A stretch of DNA of 64,000 nt from the NCBI RefSeq assembly GCF_022829685.1, contig NZ_JAKSYE010000086.1:186001-250000 (forward strand), given 5' to 3'. The translations under genes and the position numbers were made by a program. Of the stretch, positions 38,696-47,390 are shown piece after piece. The notes under the pieces are model-generated. The model saw nothing but the letters and a program-made list of their open reading frames with translations, did no database searches and was not told where the DNA came from. Within the stretch, counting starts at the first letter, position 1. Every line of letters starts with the position of its first letter. The DNA is from Methylobacterium sp. E-045. Lineage in GTDB: Bacteria; Pseudomonadota; Alphaproteobacteria; Rhizobiales; Beijerinckiaceae.

Positions 38696-39538
38696 ATGAG
38701 CTTGCATATGCGGTTGGCGGCTGCCGGCTCGCCCCTCTCGGACGCGTCCAGCTACGTCCTGGGCATGCCGCATCTTTGCCCGAACGGCCTTTCGGAGAAC
38801 TGGCTCTGGAAAGAGTTGGGGCATCGTCATTGGAATTTGATTGCCCAGGCCTACGGCAGGGCGGCGGCCGGGTTCGGTCCCAAAGGCGGCCAGCCCATCT
38901 ACGCCGCGTTCCGAAACATCTCGCTGCATGGCGGCGACCTTGGCGGCGTGCGTGAGAACGACAGCTTGGATGTACGCTCGACGATCACGAGCCTCTCGGA
39001 GACCCGGGTGGTCAGTCGCCACGTCGCCGCGTGCCGGGACCGATTGATCGCGGACGTGGAGATGACATCCGTGTTCGTGAGACGGCAGGCCGAAGGCGTG
39101 AACCGCTCCATCATCCGCGTGAGGATCGAGGGGCCCGGAGGCGCTGAACCTTCCGGGGAAACTATGGCCTCGCACCCCTCCTACAGTCGCCGTGCAACGT
39201 CGGCCCAGGACACGTTCGTCGACGAGCGCGAGGTGGGCACCATGGCCATCGAGACATGCCCGCACTTGGACTTCAACGGCGCCGGCCTCCTATACTTCAG
39301 CAGCTTCATCGCGGCGGTGGATCGAGCCGAGTGGCACCTCGTCGGTAAACGGTCAGGGCTTCTTGCGACCCGAGAGCGCCGGGCAGTGTTTTACGCGAAC
39401 ATCGAGGTCGGTGATGACCTCACCGTACGCATGCTGACCGCGCAGGACGGCACAGCGTGCCGTCATCGTGCGCTGCTGAGCGCCTCGGTGGATGGCAAGC
39501 TCCTGGCTGAGGTCGTGACCGACCGTATGATGGCGTGA
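38696..39538 (+). CDS. LnmK-like / Pnap_2097-family double-hotdog protein
   Basis: 280-residue protein made of two hotdog-like halves. The second begins with C-P-H-L-D-F-N-G-A-G-L-L-Y-F-S-S-F near residue 188, which matches the LnmK/Pnap_2097 family. LnmK itself is a bifunctional acyltransferase/decarboxylase in polyketide synthesis. Here no polyketide synthase or carrier protein is adjacent, so the partner ACP must be elsewhere or the role differs. Start ATG 38696 follows GGAGAAGGTCG. Confidence 0.72.
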   Translation: MSLHMRLAAAGSPLSDASSYVLGMPHLCPNGLSENWLWKELGHRHWNLIAQAYGRAAAGFGPKGGQPIYAAFRNISLHGGDLGGVRENDSLDVRSTITSLSETRVVSRHVAACRDRLIADVEMTSVFVRRQAEGVNRSIIRVRIEGPGGAEPSGETMASHPSYSRRATSAQDTFVDEREVGTMAIETCPHLDFNGAGLLYFSSFIAAVDRAEWHLVGKRSGLLATRERRAVFYANIEVGDDLTVRMLTAQDGTACRHRALLSASVDGKLLAEVVTDRMMA

Positions 39539-40147
39539 TCTTACTTCATGCTCGATTCTGACAATTTCGTTGATGCCGGGTAGATCCCAACGATGTTGTG
39601 CTGACCTTTCACGTCCAAGCATCGTTTCCAGGCTCACGACCCATCACTGGCACTTCGAGAGAGGGCCGTGCTCAGCGCGTGTGTCCGGGCACAGATCCGG
39701 TCTTTTCTCATGAGCCTCGCCATTGATCGAGGAGCATCAGAAGAAACGTCCGCTATCGGGGCTGACGTAGATAGTCTCCTACGACTTAGATGAATCGGAT
39801 GCGGAACGTCCGGTTTCGACCGCCCCACTGAAGCCCGCTTCCCATCCATCTCGGATGTCAGGGATGGGTACCATCCGTCGGATTTTGTCCACTAGAGCGG
39901 CGCCCGGCCATGGTGGGTCGGGGCACATCTCTCAGCCTGTGTTGTGCCGTGCTCTGTTTTCGCCCGACCGGTGTTCGCTTCGGCGGCAAGCGCTCCAGTC
40001 GTGATGCGGGTCTCTTGGCTTGCAGATGACTTAGGCAAGGAGAGGCCGTCACGTCTCGACCAGAGGGATGCCGATATACTCGTCGCGGAACGGAAATATT
40101 AAGGTCTGGTGGTGGATGGTATGCCTCCCTCCCCGGACGGACCTCGA
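39539..40147. other. 609-nt stretch without a supported gene
   Basis: Only short frames with composition unlike the neighbours occur here. No RNA gene, terminator or repeat shared with other parts of the window was recognised. Confidence 0.5.
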
Positions 40148-40447
40148 ATGAGTTCGGCATCCATCTTCGTATCCGGTACCGCCGCCCTTGTCCTGCCGCT
40201 CCTCGTCGGGATGCCGGGCGCCGGCGGCCCCGTCCTCGTGGTCGGCGCGCCGGGCTCCGGAACCGCCGGCATCGCCGCCATCGTCGCGCGGGCGGACGGT
40301 GCGCTGCTGCGTGAGACCCTCGTCCCCTGGATCGCGCTCGCGCGCTCGGACTCCGCGGATTTCGGCGGGCGTCTGAGGCATGCCGGAGCCTGGCTGGTGC
40401 TCGACGCGTCCGCTCTCGGCGGATGCCTCGGCGGACAGCGCACCTGA
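40148..40447 (+). CDS. hypothetical protein with hydrophobic N-terminus
   Basis: 99-residue frame starting M-S-S-A-S-I-F-V-S-G-T-A-A-L-V-L-P-L-L, a possible signal or membrane segment, followed by a Gly/Ala-rich region (V-G-A-P-G-S-G-T-A-G) and ending G-C-L-G-G-Q-R-T. I do not recognise a family. It ends 29 nt before the chemoreceptor start in the same direction. Codon composition is normal for the genome, but a long antisense frame covers the same DNA, so it may not be expressed. Confidence 0.4.
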   Translation: MSSASIFVSGTAALVLPLLVGMPGAGGPVLVVGAPGSGTAGIAAIVARADGALLRETLVPWIALARSDSADFGGRLRHAGAWLVLDASALGGCLGGQRT

Positions 40448-40476
40448 ACGTTTCGAAGACGACCGTGAGACCGACG

Positions 40477-42013
40477 ATGACGACGACCGCGACACCCTCC
40501 GCCCGGGGCCTTTCCCCAAGCCTCCCGCAGGGCAACCTTCCGGACTCGATGCTCGACAGGATGCGGGCCGGGTCGGGGCGTGTCCTGATCGGTTTCCTCT
40601 GGTTCAACGCCGCGGTGATCGCCATCGCGGTGTTCCGGCAGGGGGGGGCAGAGCCTGCCCACGCTGGGGGCGGCCCTGGTCCTGGCCGGACTGCCCTCCT
40701 GGAACTATCTCCGCCACCGGACCGGATCCGTCACCCGGATCGCGTCGAGCATGGCGCTGGCGGGCCTCGTCGCCGTGCTGGTGGCGGTTCTCCGGCAGGA
40801 GGCCGGCAGCCCGACGCTGCAACTCGACATGCACATGTACTTCTTCGCCTGTCTCGCCGCGGTGGCGGCCTGGCTCGATTGGCGAGCCCTCCTCGCCTAT
40901 GCGGCCGTCGTGGCCGTGCACCATCTCGCCTTTTCCCTGGCAATGCCGAGCCTCGTCTTCCCGGATGGCGGGGGCCTCGACCGGGTGCTCCTTCATGCCG
41001 GGATCCTCGTGGTTCAGACCGGCGTGCTGGTATGGCTGGTCTCCCGCCTGCAAGCCGGGCTCGCCGCGAGCGATGCGCTCCGGCGCAGCGAGAGCGACCG
41101 CGACGAGGCGGAAGCGCTCCGGGCCGCCGCCGAGGCCGGCGCACGGCGGGAAGCCGAGCGCGGCGTGCAGATGCGGCAGGCGGTCGACGTCTTCAGTGCC
41201 TCCGTCGCGGGGATGACCGGTGCGGTCGAGGGGGCGCTGACCACCCTGGAGGCCAGCGCCGGGGGGCTGGCGGGCTTCGCCGACAGGACCAGCCGGGACG
41301 CGGGACTGGCGACCGAGGGCGCGGTCCGGGCGGTGACCACCATCGGGTCGGCGGCCGCCGCCTGCCATGGCCTCACCCAGGTGGCCGACGAGATCGGCCA
41401 CCATCTCGACGCCACCAGCACCGTGACCCGCGCGGCGGCCGAGTATGCCCGTCGCACCGGCGAGACGGTCGGCGCGCTCACCGGCGCGGTGGAGCGCATC
41501 GGCTCGGTGGTGGCCACGATCCGGTCCGTGGCCGGGCAGACGAACCTGCTGGCCCTCAACGCCACGATCGAGGCGGCGCGGGCCGGCGAGGCCGGCCGCG
41601 GCTTCGCGGTCGTGGCCGCCGAAGTGAAGCAGCTCGCCGAGCAGACCGCCCGGGCCACCGAGGAGATCGCCAGCCAGATCGCCGATGTCGAGCGCGCGGC
41701 CGAGCACGCGGCGGCTTCGATGCGCGCCTTCGCCGGCCGTATCCATGAGATCGAAGGCAGCACCGAGGCGATCGTGGCGGCGGTCGCACGCCAGCGCGGC
41801 GCCCTCGCGGAGATGGACGACCACGTGGCCACCACCGTGCACGAGGCGGACGCGGCGGCCGGCCACGTGCGCGCGGTCTCCGACGTGCTCGGGACCACGA
41901 CGGAGGTCGCGGTCTCGGTGCGGGACTCCACCGATGCCGTGCGCGTTCAGGTGGCGGTCCTGCGCGGCGCCACGGCCGATTTCGCGCGCACCCTCGACGG
42001 GCTCGCGGCCTGA
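40477..42013 (+). pseudogene. methyl-accepting chemotaxis protein, frameshifted at a G8 run
   Basis: Chemoreceptor whose N-terminus (ATG 40477, residues 1-55) is in one frame and the rest in the next. The frames part at a run of eight G (40641-40648); with seven G a single 511-residue protein results. The downstream frame from 40751 has about four hydrophobic segments with a D-M-H-M-Y-F-F-A motif, then a coiled-coil signalling domain with the hairpin tip [21 protein letters not shown]. It lacks an obvious periplasmic sensor, so sensing is likely within the membrane. Either the gene is off, or the run is a slippage switch or a sequencing error. Confidence 0.75.
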
Positions 42014-42182
42014 GCGCTCGAGGCGGCAGGCAGGGCGCGGCGGCACAGGCCTGCTCTCGTCGGAACGAGAGGGGCGGAACGGCGCGAGCCTCCGCCTATC
42101 CCGAAGAAATGATGGGCCCGTCCGGCCTGCGCGTAACGCCCGCATTGATGCTGCACCGCACCTTGGGCTAGTTCCACGAACC

Positions 42183-42959
42183 ATGTGGACACGTCTTGCC
42201 CATCCCGGTCACTTCCTGCGCTGGACCGGCCCCGTGATGCCCTGGCTCGCGGGGCTCTCCGCCGTCCTGCTCGCCGTCGGCCTCTACCTCACCTGGTTCG
42301 TCGTCCCGCCCGACTACCAGCAGGGCGAGACCGTGCGGATCATGTACATCCATGTGCCGGCGGCCTGGCTCGGGGCGTTCTTCTACGGGTCGATGGCGCT
42401 CTCGGCCATCGGCACCCTGGTCTGGCGCCATCCCCTCGCGGACGTGGCGCAGCGCGCCGCCGCGCCGATCGGGGCGGCCTTCACCCTGATCTGCCTCGTC
42501 ACCGGCTCGCTCTGGGGCAAGCCGATGTGGGGGACCTACTGGGTCTGGGACGCGAGGCTGACCTCGATGCTGATCCTGTTCCTGATCTATTGCGGCATCA
42601 TCGCCCTGTGGCGCACCATCGAGGACCCGAACCGGGCGGCGCGCGCCATCGCGATCCTGACCCTGGTGGGGGCCGTGAACCTGCCGATCATCAAGTTCTC
42701 GGTGAACTGGTGGTCGACGCTGCATCAGCCGGCCTCGATCATGCGCATGGGCGGCTCCAGCATCGATCCCTCGATGCTCTATCCCCTGCTCGAGATGATC
42801 CTCGCCTTCACCCTGCTGGGGATCACCCTGCATCTCTATGCCATGCGCACCGAGATCCTGCGCCGCCGGGTCAGGGCGCTCACCATCCGCGAGGCCGAGC
42901 GCCTCGATGCCGATCTCCGTCCGGCCCGGCCCCTCGGCCAGGCGATCCAGGGACTCTGA
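42183..42959 (+). CDS. ccmC: heme transporter/handler CcmC
   Basis: 258-residue six-helix membrane protein that hands heme to CcmE in cytochrome c maturation. The WWD domain is present as W-G-K-P-M-W-G-T-Y-W-V-W-D-A-R, with flanking His residues (Y-I-H-V-P and L-H-Q-P) for heme ligation. ATG 42183 is the standard family start. It is followed after 3 nt by ccmD. In related genomes it lies directly after ccmB, but here ccmB is 26.6 kb upstream. Confidence 0.93.
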   Translation: MWTRLAHPGHFLRWTGPVMPWLAGLSAVLLAVGLYLTWFVVPPDYQQGETVRIMYIHVPAAWLGAFFYGSMALSAIGTLVWRHPLADVAQRAAAPIGAAFTLICLVTGSLWGKPMWGTYWVWDARLTSMLILFLIYCGIIALWRTIEDPNRAARAIAILTLVGAVNLPIIKFSVNWWSTLHQPASIMRMGGSSIDPSMLYPLLEMILAFTLLGITLHLYAMRTEILRRRVRALTIREAERLDADLRPARPLGQAIQGL

Positions 42960-42962
42960 CCG

Positions 42963-43118
42963 ATGGGTTCCCTCGGGCCGCATGCCGGCTTCATCCTCGG
43001 CGCCTACGCCTTCACCGCCCTCGTCATCGGGGCCTTGATCTGGCGCTCGCTCAGCGATCACCGGGCGCAGAAGCGGGCCCTGGCGACCCTCCAGGGCGAT
43101 GCGGGAGAGCGGGCGTGA
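42963..43118 (+). CDS. ccmD: CcmD heme exporter subunit
   Basis: 51-residue protein with one membrane helix (F-I-L-G-A-Y-A-F-T-A-L-V-I-G-A-L-I-W) and a basic cytoplasmic tail (R-S-L-S-D-H-R-A-Q-K-R), the form expected for CcmD, which stabilises the CcmABCD complex. It starts 3 nt after the ccmC stop, and its TGA overlaps the GTG start of ccmG. Confidence 0.88.
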   Translation: MGSLGPHAGFILGAYAFTALVIGALIWRSLSDHRAQKRALATLQGDAGERA

Positions 43119-43717
43119 GCGCCACGTCCCCGTCGGCCCCGGTGCGCCGGTCGCTCCTCGTCATCGCGCCGCTGGTGATCTTCGCGGCCCTGGCCCTGGT
43201 CTTCTTCATCCGCCTTCGGTCCGGCGCCGACCCGGCCGCGATTCCCTCGGCGCTAATCGGGCGGCCGGTGCCGGCCTTCGCCCTGGGACCCTTGCCCAAC
43301 CTCGTCGGCGGGGAAGGCCAGGCCATCCCCGGCCTTTCCAGCGCCGACCTCAAGGGCCGGGTGACGGTGGTCAATTTCTGGGCCTCCTGGTGCGCCCCCT
43401 GCCAGATCGAGCATCCGCAGCTCATGCGCCTCGCCCGCGAGCCGGGGGTCAACCTCGTCGGGATCGACTACAAGGACGCTCCGGAGAACGGCCGCCGCTT
43501 CCTGTCGCGCAGCGGAGTGCCGTTCCAGGCGGTGGGCATGGATTCCACCGGCCGCACCGGCATCGATTTCGGCGTCTACGGGGTGCCGGAAACCTTCATC
43601 ATCGGCCCCGACGGCGTGATCCGAGACAAGCTCGTGGGCATCGTCACGGCAGAGAATTATGCGGCGGTGCTCCAGAAGATCCGCGCGGCGGAGACGATGA
43701 CGGCCGCCAGGCCCTGA
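43115..43717 (+). CDS. ccmG: CcmG/DsbE thiol-disulfide oxidoreductase
   Basis: 200-residue membrane-anchored periplasmic thioredoxin with one N-terminal helix (residues ~13-33) and the active site W-A-S-W-C-A-P-C (Cys93, Cys96). The G-V-P-E-T-F cis-Pro loop is also present. It reduces apocytochrome or CcmH thiols before heme attachment. The GTG start overlaps the ccmD stop (GTGA), consistent with one ccmC-ccmD-ccmG transcript. It converges with ispZ 18 nt away. Confidence 0.92.
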   Translation: MSATSPSAPVRRSLLVIAPLVIFAALALVFFIRLRSGADPAAIPSALIGRPVPAFALGPLPNLVGGEGQAIPGLSSADLKGRVTVVNFWASWCAPCQIEHPQLMRLAREPGVNLVGIDYKDAPENGRRFLSRSGVPFQAVGMDSTGRTGIDFGVYGVPETFIIGPDGVIRDKLVGIVTAENYAAVLQKIRAAETMTAARP

Positions 43718-43735
43718 TCCGCCGACGGGCTTCGC

Positions 43736-44359
43736 CTAGATTTCGGGCTTCGCCCCTTCCTTGCGGTCGTAGCGCAGGAGGAGCGGGGTCTGCGACAGGG
43801 CGAACAGGATGGTCAGGGGCATGATGCCGACCACCTTGAAATTGGCCCAGAACGCGTAGCTCTGCGTCCGCCAGACGACCTCGTTGATGGCGGCCAGGGC
43901 CAGGAAGAACACGCCCCAGCGGAAGGTGAGCTTGCGCCAGCCCTCGTCGGTGAGATCGAAGACCGAATCCAGCACCACCGACAGGAGGGACTTCCCGAAC
44001 AGCAGGCCGCCGAGGAGGATGGTGCCGAACAGGGCGTTCACGATCGTCGGCTTGATCACGAAGAACGTCTTGTCGTGCAGCGCCAGCGCCATGCCGCCGA
44101 AGACGAGGACGACGATGCCGGAGACCAGCGGCATGATCGGCAACCGCCGCAGCACCGCGAAGTGGATGGCCAGAGCCACCGCCGTCGCCACCACAAAGAC
44201 CCCGATGGCCAGGAAGGTGCTGCTGTCCTCGCTCAGGCCGAACCGCGTGCCGAAGGAATTGAGCAGGAAGAACAGCACCAGCGGCCCCATTTCCAGGGCG
44301 AGCTTCGGCACCGGGGCGAGATGGCGGCGCGGCGGTACGGATTCGACAGGCAGGGTCAT
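43736..44359 (-). CDS. yciB: YciB/IspZ intracellular septation protein A
   Basis: 207-residue inner-membrane protein with five to six hydrophobic helices. The K-P-T-I-V-N-A-L-F-G segment and W-x-x-F-K-V-V-G-I-M-P-L-T region are hallmarks of the YciB (septation protein A) family, which affects envelope synthesis and division. It sits between ccmG and ftsY as is usual in Rhizobiales. Confidence 0.9.
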   Translation of the reverse strand: MTLPVESVPPRRHLAPVPKLALEMGPLVLFFLLNSFGTRFGLSEDSSTFLAIGVFVVATAVALAIHFAVLRRLPIMPLVSGIVVLVFGGMALALHDKTFFVIKPTIVNALFGTILLGGLLFGKSLLSVVLDSVFDLTDEGWRKLTFRWGVFFLALAAINEVVWRTQSYAFWANFKVVGIMPLTILFALSQTPLLLRYDRKEGAKPEI

Positions 44360-44509
44360 GATCGGTGAACGGCTCGTGCTTCGACGCGCCGGGACACGAC
44401 GCGGCGCCGGGTGGGAGGCCGGATGTAGGACAGTCGCCCCGGCTTTCCTAGCGCGTGAGGGGGCGCCAAAGATCGACCGGGGGGCTCCGCAGGCAGATTG
44501 CTGGTGGTG

Positions 44510-44827
44510 TCAGCGGCCCGCCGCCACCGCGAGCTTCAGACCGGCGGCTCTCTGAACCGTGGTGAGCACGGCGAACAGGTTGCTCGCCGTCGGGTTGCCG
44601 GTCGGGCTCAGCATGCGCATCAGGCTCTTAGACGAAGAGCCTGTTTCCATGGCCAATCGTTCGAAGCCGATGGTTGCGTTGATGTAGTCGCGCAGGACTG
44701 CCTTCCCCGTATCGAGTTCTCCGGCCAGGAACTGATCCACCGCTTCCGTCAGCAAGGCTTCCCGGAATGCCGGGTCACGCTCGGCACGCGCTTTCACCGT
44801 TTCTTTGAAGCTGCGCGTCAGGTTCAC
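44510..44827 (-). CDS. HigA-like addiction-module antidote protein, orphan
   Basis: 105-residue helix-turn-helix protein of the addiction-module antidote (COG3636) type. The segments D-P-A-F-R-E-A-L-L-T-E-A, K-A-V-L-R-D-Y-I-N-A-T and K-S-L-M-R-M-L-S-P-T-G-N-P-T are typical. GTG 44827 follows a strong GGAGGAGA site and gives the normal start; the frame is open to 44866. The partner HigB/RelE toxin normally precedes or follows directly, but only ftsY and yciB flank it, so it is solitary. Confidence 0.72.
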   Translation of the reverse strand: MNLTRSFKETVKARAERDPAFREALLTEAVDQFLAGELDTGKAVLRDYINATIGFERLAMETGSSSKSLMRMLSPTGNPTASNLFAVLTTVQRAAGLKLAVAAGR

Positions 44828-44914
44828 GGTGTCTCCTCCGCCTTGCGCCGCTCGTACTCCGACCAAGACGGCAACGGAAGTCGGGTGGGCGCCAGCGTCG
44901 ATCTCGCGCTGCGA

Positions 44915-46348
44915 TCACTCCTCCTCCAGCCCCGCGATGGCCCGCGCGAAGTCACGCGCGGCGAAGGGTTCGAGATCCTCGACGCCCTCGCCCACGCCGA
45001 TGAAGTGCACCGGGAGGCCGAACTTCGCCGCCAAGGCCACGAGGATGCCGCCCCGTGCGGTGCCGTCGAGCTTGGTCATGACGAGGCCGGTGACGTTGGC
45101 CGCCTTGGAGAACAGCTCGACCTGGCTCAGGGCGTTCTGGCCCACCGTGGCGTCGAGGACGAGGAGCACGGCATGGGGCGCCTCGGCGTCGATCTTGCGG
45201 ATGACGCGCAGGATCTTCTCCAGCTCCGCCATGAGCCCGGCCTTGTTCTGGAGCCGGCCGGCGGTGTCGATGAGGAGCACGTCGGTGCCCTCGGTCCTGG
45301 CCCGCTGGAAGGCCTCGAAGGCGAGGCCGGCGGCATCCGCTCCCTGCGCCCCCGCCACCACCGGAACCCCGGTGCGCGTGCCCCAGACCTTGAGCTGCTC
45401 GATGGCCGCGGCGCGGAACGTGTCGCCCGCCGCGAGCATGAGGCTGTGCCCCTCCCCCTTCAGCTTCAGGGCGAGCTTGCCGATGGTGGTGGTCTTGCCC
45501 GCGCCGTTGACGCCGATCATCAGGATCACGAACGGCTTCTTCGTCGTGTCGATGGTGAGGGGGATGGCGACGGGAGCCAGCGCCCGTTCCACCTCGGCGG
45601 CGAGGATGGCCCGGACCTCGTCGGGGGAGATTCCCTTCTCGTAGCGGCCCTTGCCCACGGCTTCCGAGATCCGCATGGCGGTGTCGATGCCGAAATCGGC
45701 CTGGATCAGGGCGTCTTCCAGTTCCTCCAGGGTGTCCGCCTCGAGCTTGCGTTTGGTGAACAGGCCGGTGACCCGCTCGGACAGGGCCGAGGAGGTGCGC
45801 TTCATGCCCCCGGTGAGACGGCTCCACCAGCCGCGCTTTTCGGCCGTGGGTTCGGGGGCGGGTTCCGGGGCGGGCTTAAATTCCGGGGCGGGCTTGGATT
45901 CTAGGGCGGGCTTGGGTTCGGGCGCGGGCTGCGGCGCGAAGGCGACCGTCGTGGTGTCGGCCGTCTCCGCCCCGCGCGCGGGATCGTCTCCCGCCGTCCC
46001 GGCGGGCGGGCGCTCGTCGGCGCCCTCGATCGGTTGGAGATCCGCACCCTCGATCTCGTCGGGCGTCGCGTTCCTGTCCGGGTCGGCGGGGGCGGGTTCG
46101 CTGGGAGGGAGCGGGATCGCCGAGATGTCGTCAGCACCCGTCGCGAAGTCGGGCTGGCCTTCGGAGGCCGAGGCGGGGGATGCGATGGGGGGCGATGCCG
46201 GCTCGATCGCCGCTTCTTGTTTCGGCTCGGGTTTCGGCTCCGGCTTCGGATCGGGCGGCTGGACCGGCACCGGCTCGGGCGGCCAGGCCTCCTCCTTTTT
46301 CCCGAACATCCGCCGCAGCAACCAGCCCGGCCTCTTGTCTTCGCTCAT
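44915..46348 (-). CDS. ftsY: signal recognition particle receptor FtsY
   Basis: 477-residue SRP receptor GTPase that docks ribosome-SRP complexes at the inner membrane. It has an acidic, Pro/Glu/Lys-rich A domain (residues 1-170, with repeated P-E-P-K-P units), an N domain (~180-265) and a G domain with G-V-N-G-A-G-K-T-T (279-287), D-T-F-R (309-312), D-T-A-G-R (361-365) and T-K-L-D-G (425-429). ATG 46348 is chosen; a GTG at 46354 is the alternative. Its start is close to the divergent RluA-type gene. Confidence 0.95.
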   Translation of the reverse strand: MSEDKRPGWLLRRMFGKKEEAWPPEPVPVQPPDPKPEPKPEPKQEAAIEPASPPIASPASASEGQPDFATGADDISAIPLPPSEPAPADPDRNATPDEIEGADLQPIEGADERPPAGTAGDDPARGAETADTTTVAFAPQPAPEPKPALESKPAPEFKPAPEPAPEPTAEKRGWWSRLTGGMKRTSSALSERVTGLFTKRKLEADTLEELEDALIQADFGIDTAMRISEAVGKGRYEKGISPDEVRAILAAEVERALAPVAIPLTIDTTKKPFVILMIGVNGAGKTTTIGKLALKLKGEGHSLMLAAGDTFRAAAIEQLKVWGTRTGVPVVAGAQGADAAGLAFEAFQRARTEGTDVLLIDTAGRLQNKAGLMAELEKILRVIRKIDAEAPHAVLLVLDATVGQNALSQVELFSKAANVTGLVMTKLDGTARGGILVALAAKFGLPVHFIGVGEGVEDLEPFAARDFARAIAGLEEE

Positions 46349-46389
46349 ACCCACTTGCTCCCCCGACCCCGCATGAGTAGCGCAGGGCG

Positions 46390-47115
46390 ATGCCTTCAGC
46401 CGATGTTCCCGTGGATCACCCCATAACAGACATAGGCGCGCGCCTCCTCTACCGCGATGCCCTTGTCCTCGTCATCGACAAGCCGGCGGGGTTGCCGGTC
46501 CATCCCGGCCCCAAGGGCGGGGAGACGCTGACCGACCATCTCGACGCCCTGCGCTTCGGCCTGCCGCGCCGTCCCGAGGCCGCCCATCGGCTCGACCGCG
46601 ACACCTCGGGCTGCCTCGCCCTGGGCCGTCACGCCAAGGCCCTGGCCCGCCTGAACAAGCTGTTCGCCGCGAGCGGCACGGTGGGCAAGACCTACTGGGC
46701 CATCGTCGAGGGCGGTCCCGCCGAGGACGAGGGCCGGATCGACCTCCCCCTCGCCCGCCGCTCGGACGACCCGCGCTCGTGGTGGATGAAGACCGACCCG
46801 GCCGGAGACCCGTCCCTGACCACATGGCGCATCCTCGGCCGCTCGCCGGACAGGAGCCTCGCCTGGCTGGCCCTCAGCCCGGTCACCGGCCGCACGCACC
46901 AGCTGCGCGTCCACTGCGCCGCCATGGGCTGGCCCATCCTCGGCGACACGATCTACGGCACCGCGCCGCGCACGGGCGGGTCGGGGCTGCAGCTCCATGC
47001 CCGCGCGCTGACCCTGCCGCTCTACCCGAAGAAGCCGGCCATCACGGTCGAGGCGCCCGCGCCGGGGCATATGCTGGGACGGATGGAGAGGTGCGGGTAT
47101 CAGGGGGCTGCGTGA
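46390..47115 (+). CDS. RluA-family pseudouridine synthase
   Basis: 241-residue pseudouridine synthase. The catalytic Asp lies in H-R-L-D-R-D-T-S-G (about residue 60), and the R-T-H-Q-L-R-V-H-C block near 177 closes the active site. It isomerises a uridine in rRNA or tRNA; the exact site cannot be told from sequence. No S4 domain is present. It is divergent from ftsY. Confidence 0.88.
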   Translation: MPSADVPVDHPITDIGARLLYRDALVLVIDKPAGLPVHPGPKGGETLTDHLDALRFGLPRRPEAAHRLDRDTSGCLALGRHAKALARLNKLFAASGTVGKTYWAIVEGGPAEDEGRIDLPLARRSDDPRSWWMKTDPAGDPSLTTWRILGRSPDRSLAWLALSPVTGRTHQLRVHCAAMGWPILGDTIYGTAPRTGGSGLQLHARALTLPLYPKKPAITVEAPAPGHMLGRMERCGYQGAA

Positions 47116-47149
47116 TGCGCGGTTCCTTCTCCCCATTGCCGGTGAAGGT

Positions 47150-47375
47150 GGCCCGCAGCCAAGTCGGATGAGGGGAGCCACGGTACCAAGCGTCGCGCTG
47201 CCCCTCTCCCGGTCGCTCCGCGACCACCCTCCCCCGCAGCGGGAGCTACGATATTCACGTATCTCACGGGATGCGCGGGCCCCCTCTCCTTCCAGGAGAG
47301 GGAGCCCGGCGCGCCTCATCTCGAACTCTCTTGAACAGAGGAAGCAGACGTCGAGCAGACGTGTAAATCCGATAG
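47150..47375. repeat. palindromic intergenic repeat, copy 2 (partial)
   Basis: Contains one CCCTCTCCT-TCC-AGGAGAGGG hairpin (47282-47302) followed by GCGCGCCTCAT...GTCGAGCAGACG, shared with the element at 13977-14155 and the inverted element at 60395-60560. It lies between the convergent pseudouridine synthase and mtaB genes. Confidence 0.65.
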
Positions 47376-47390
47376 CGCAGAGGGGGTGGG

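Noticed and set aside
40049..40519. Minus-strand frame ending in a protein-like tail (F-R-D-E-Y-I-G-I-P)
   Set aside because: No ribosome site or recognisable domain and mostly low-complexity; it overlaps a plus-strand candidate and the chemoreceptor start.
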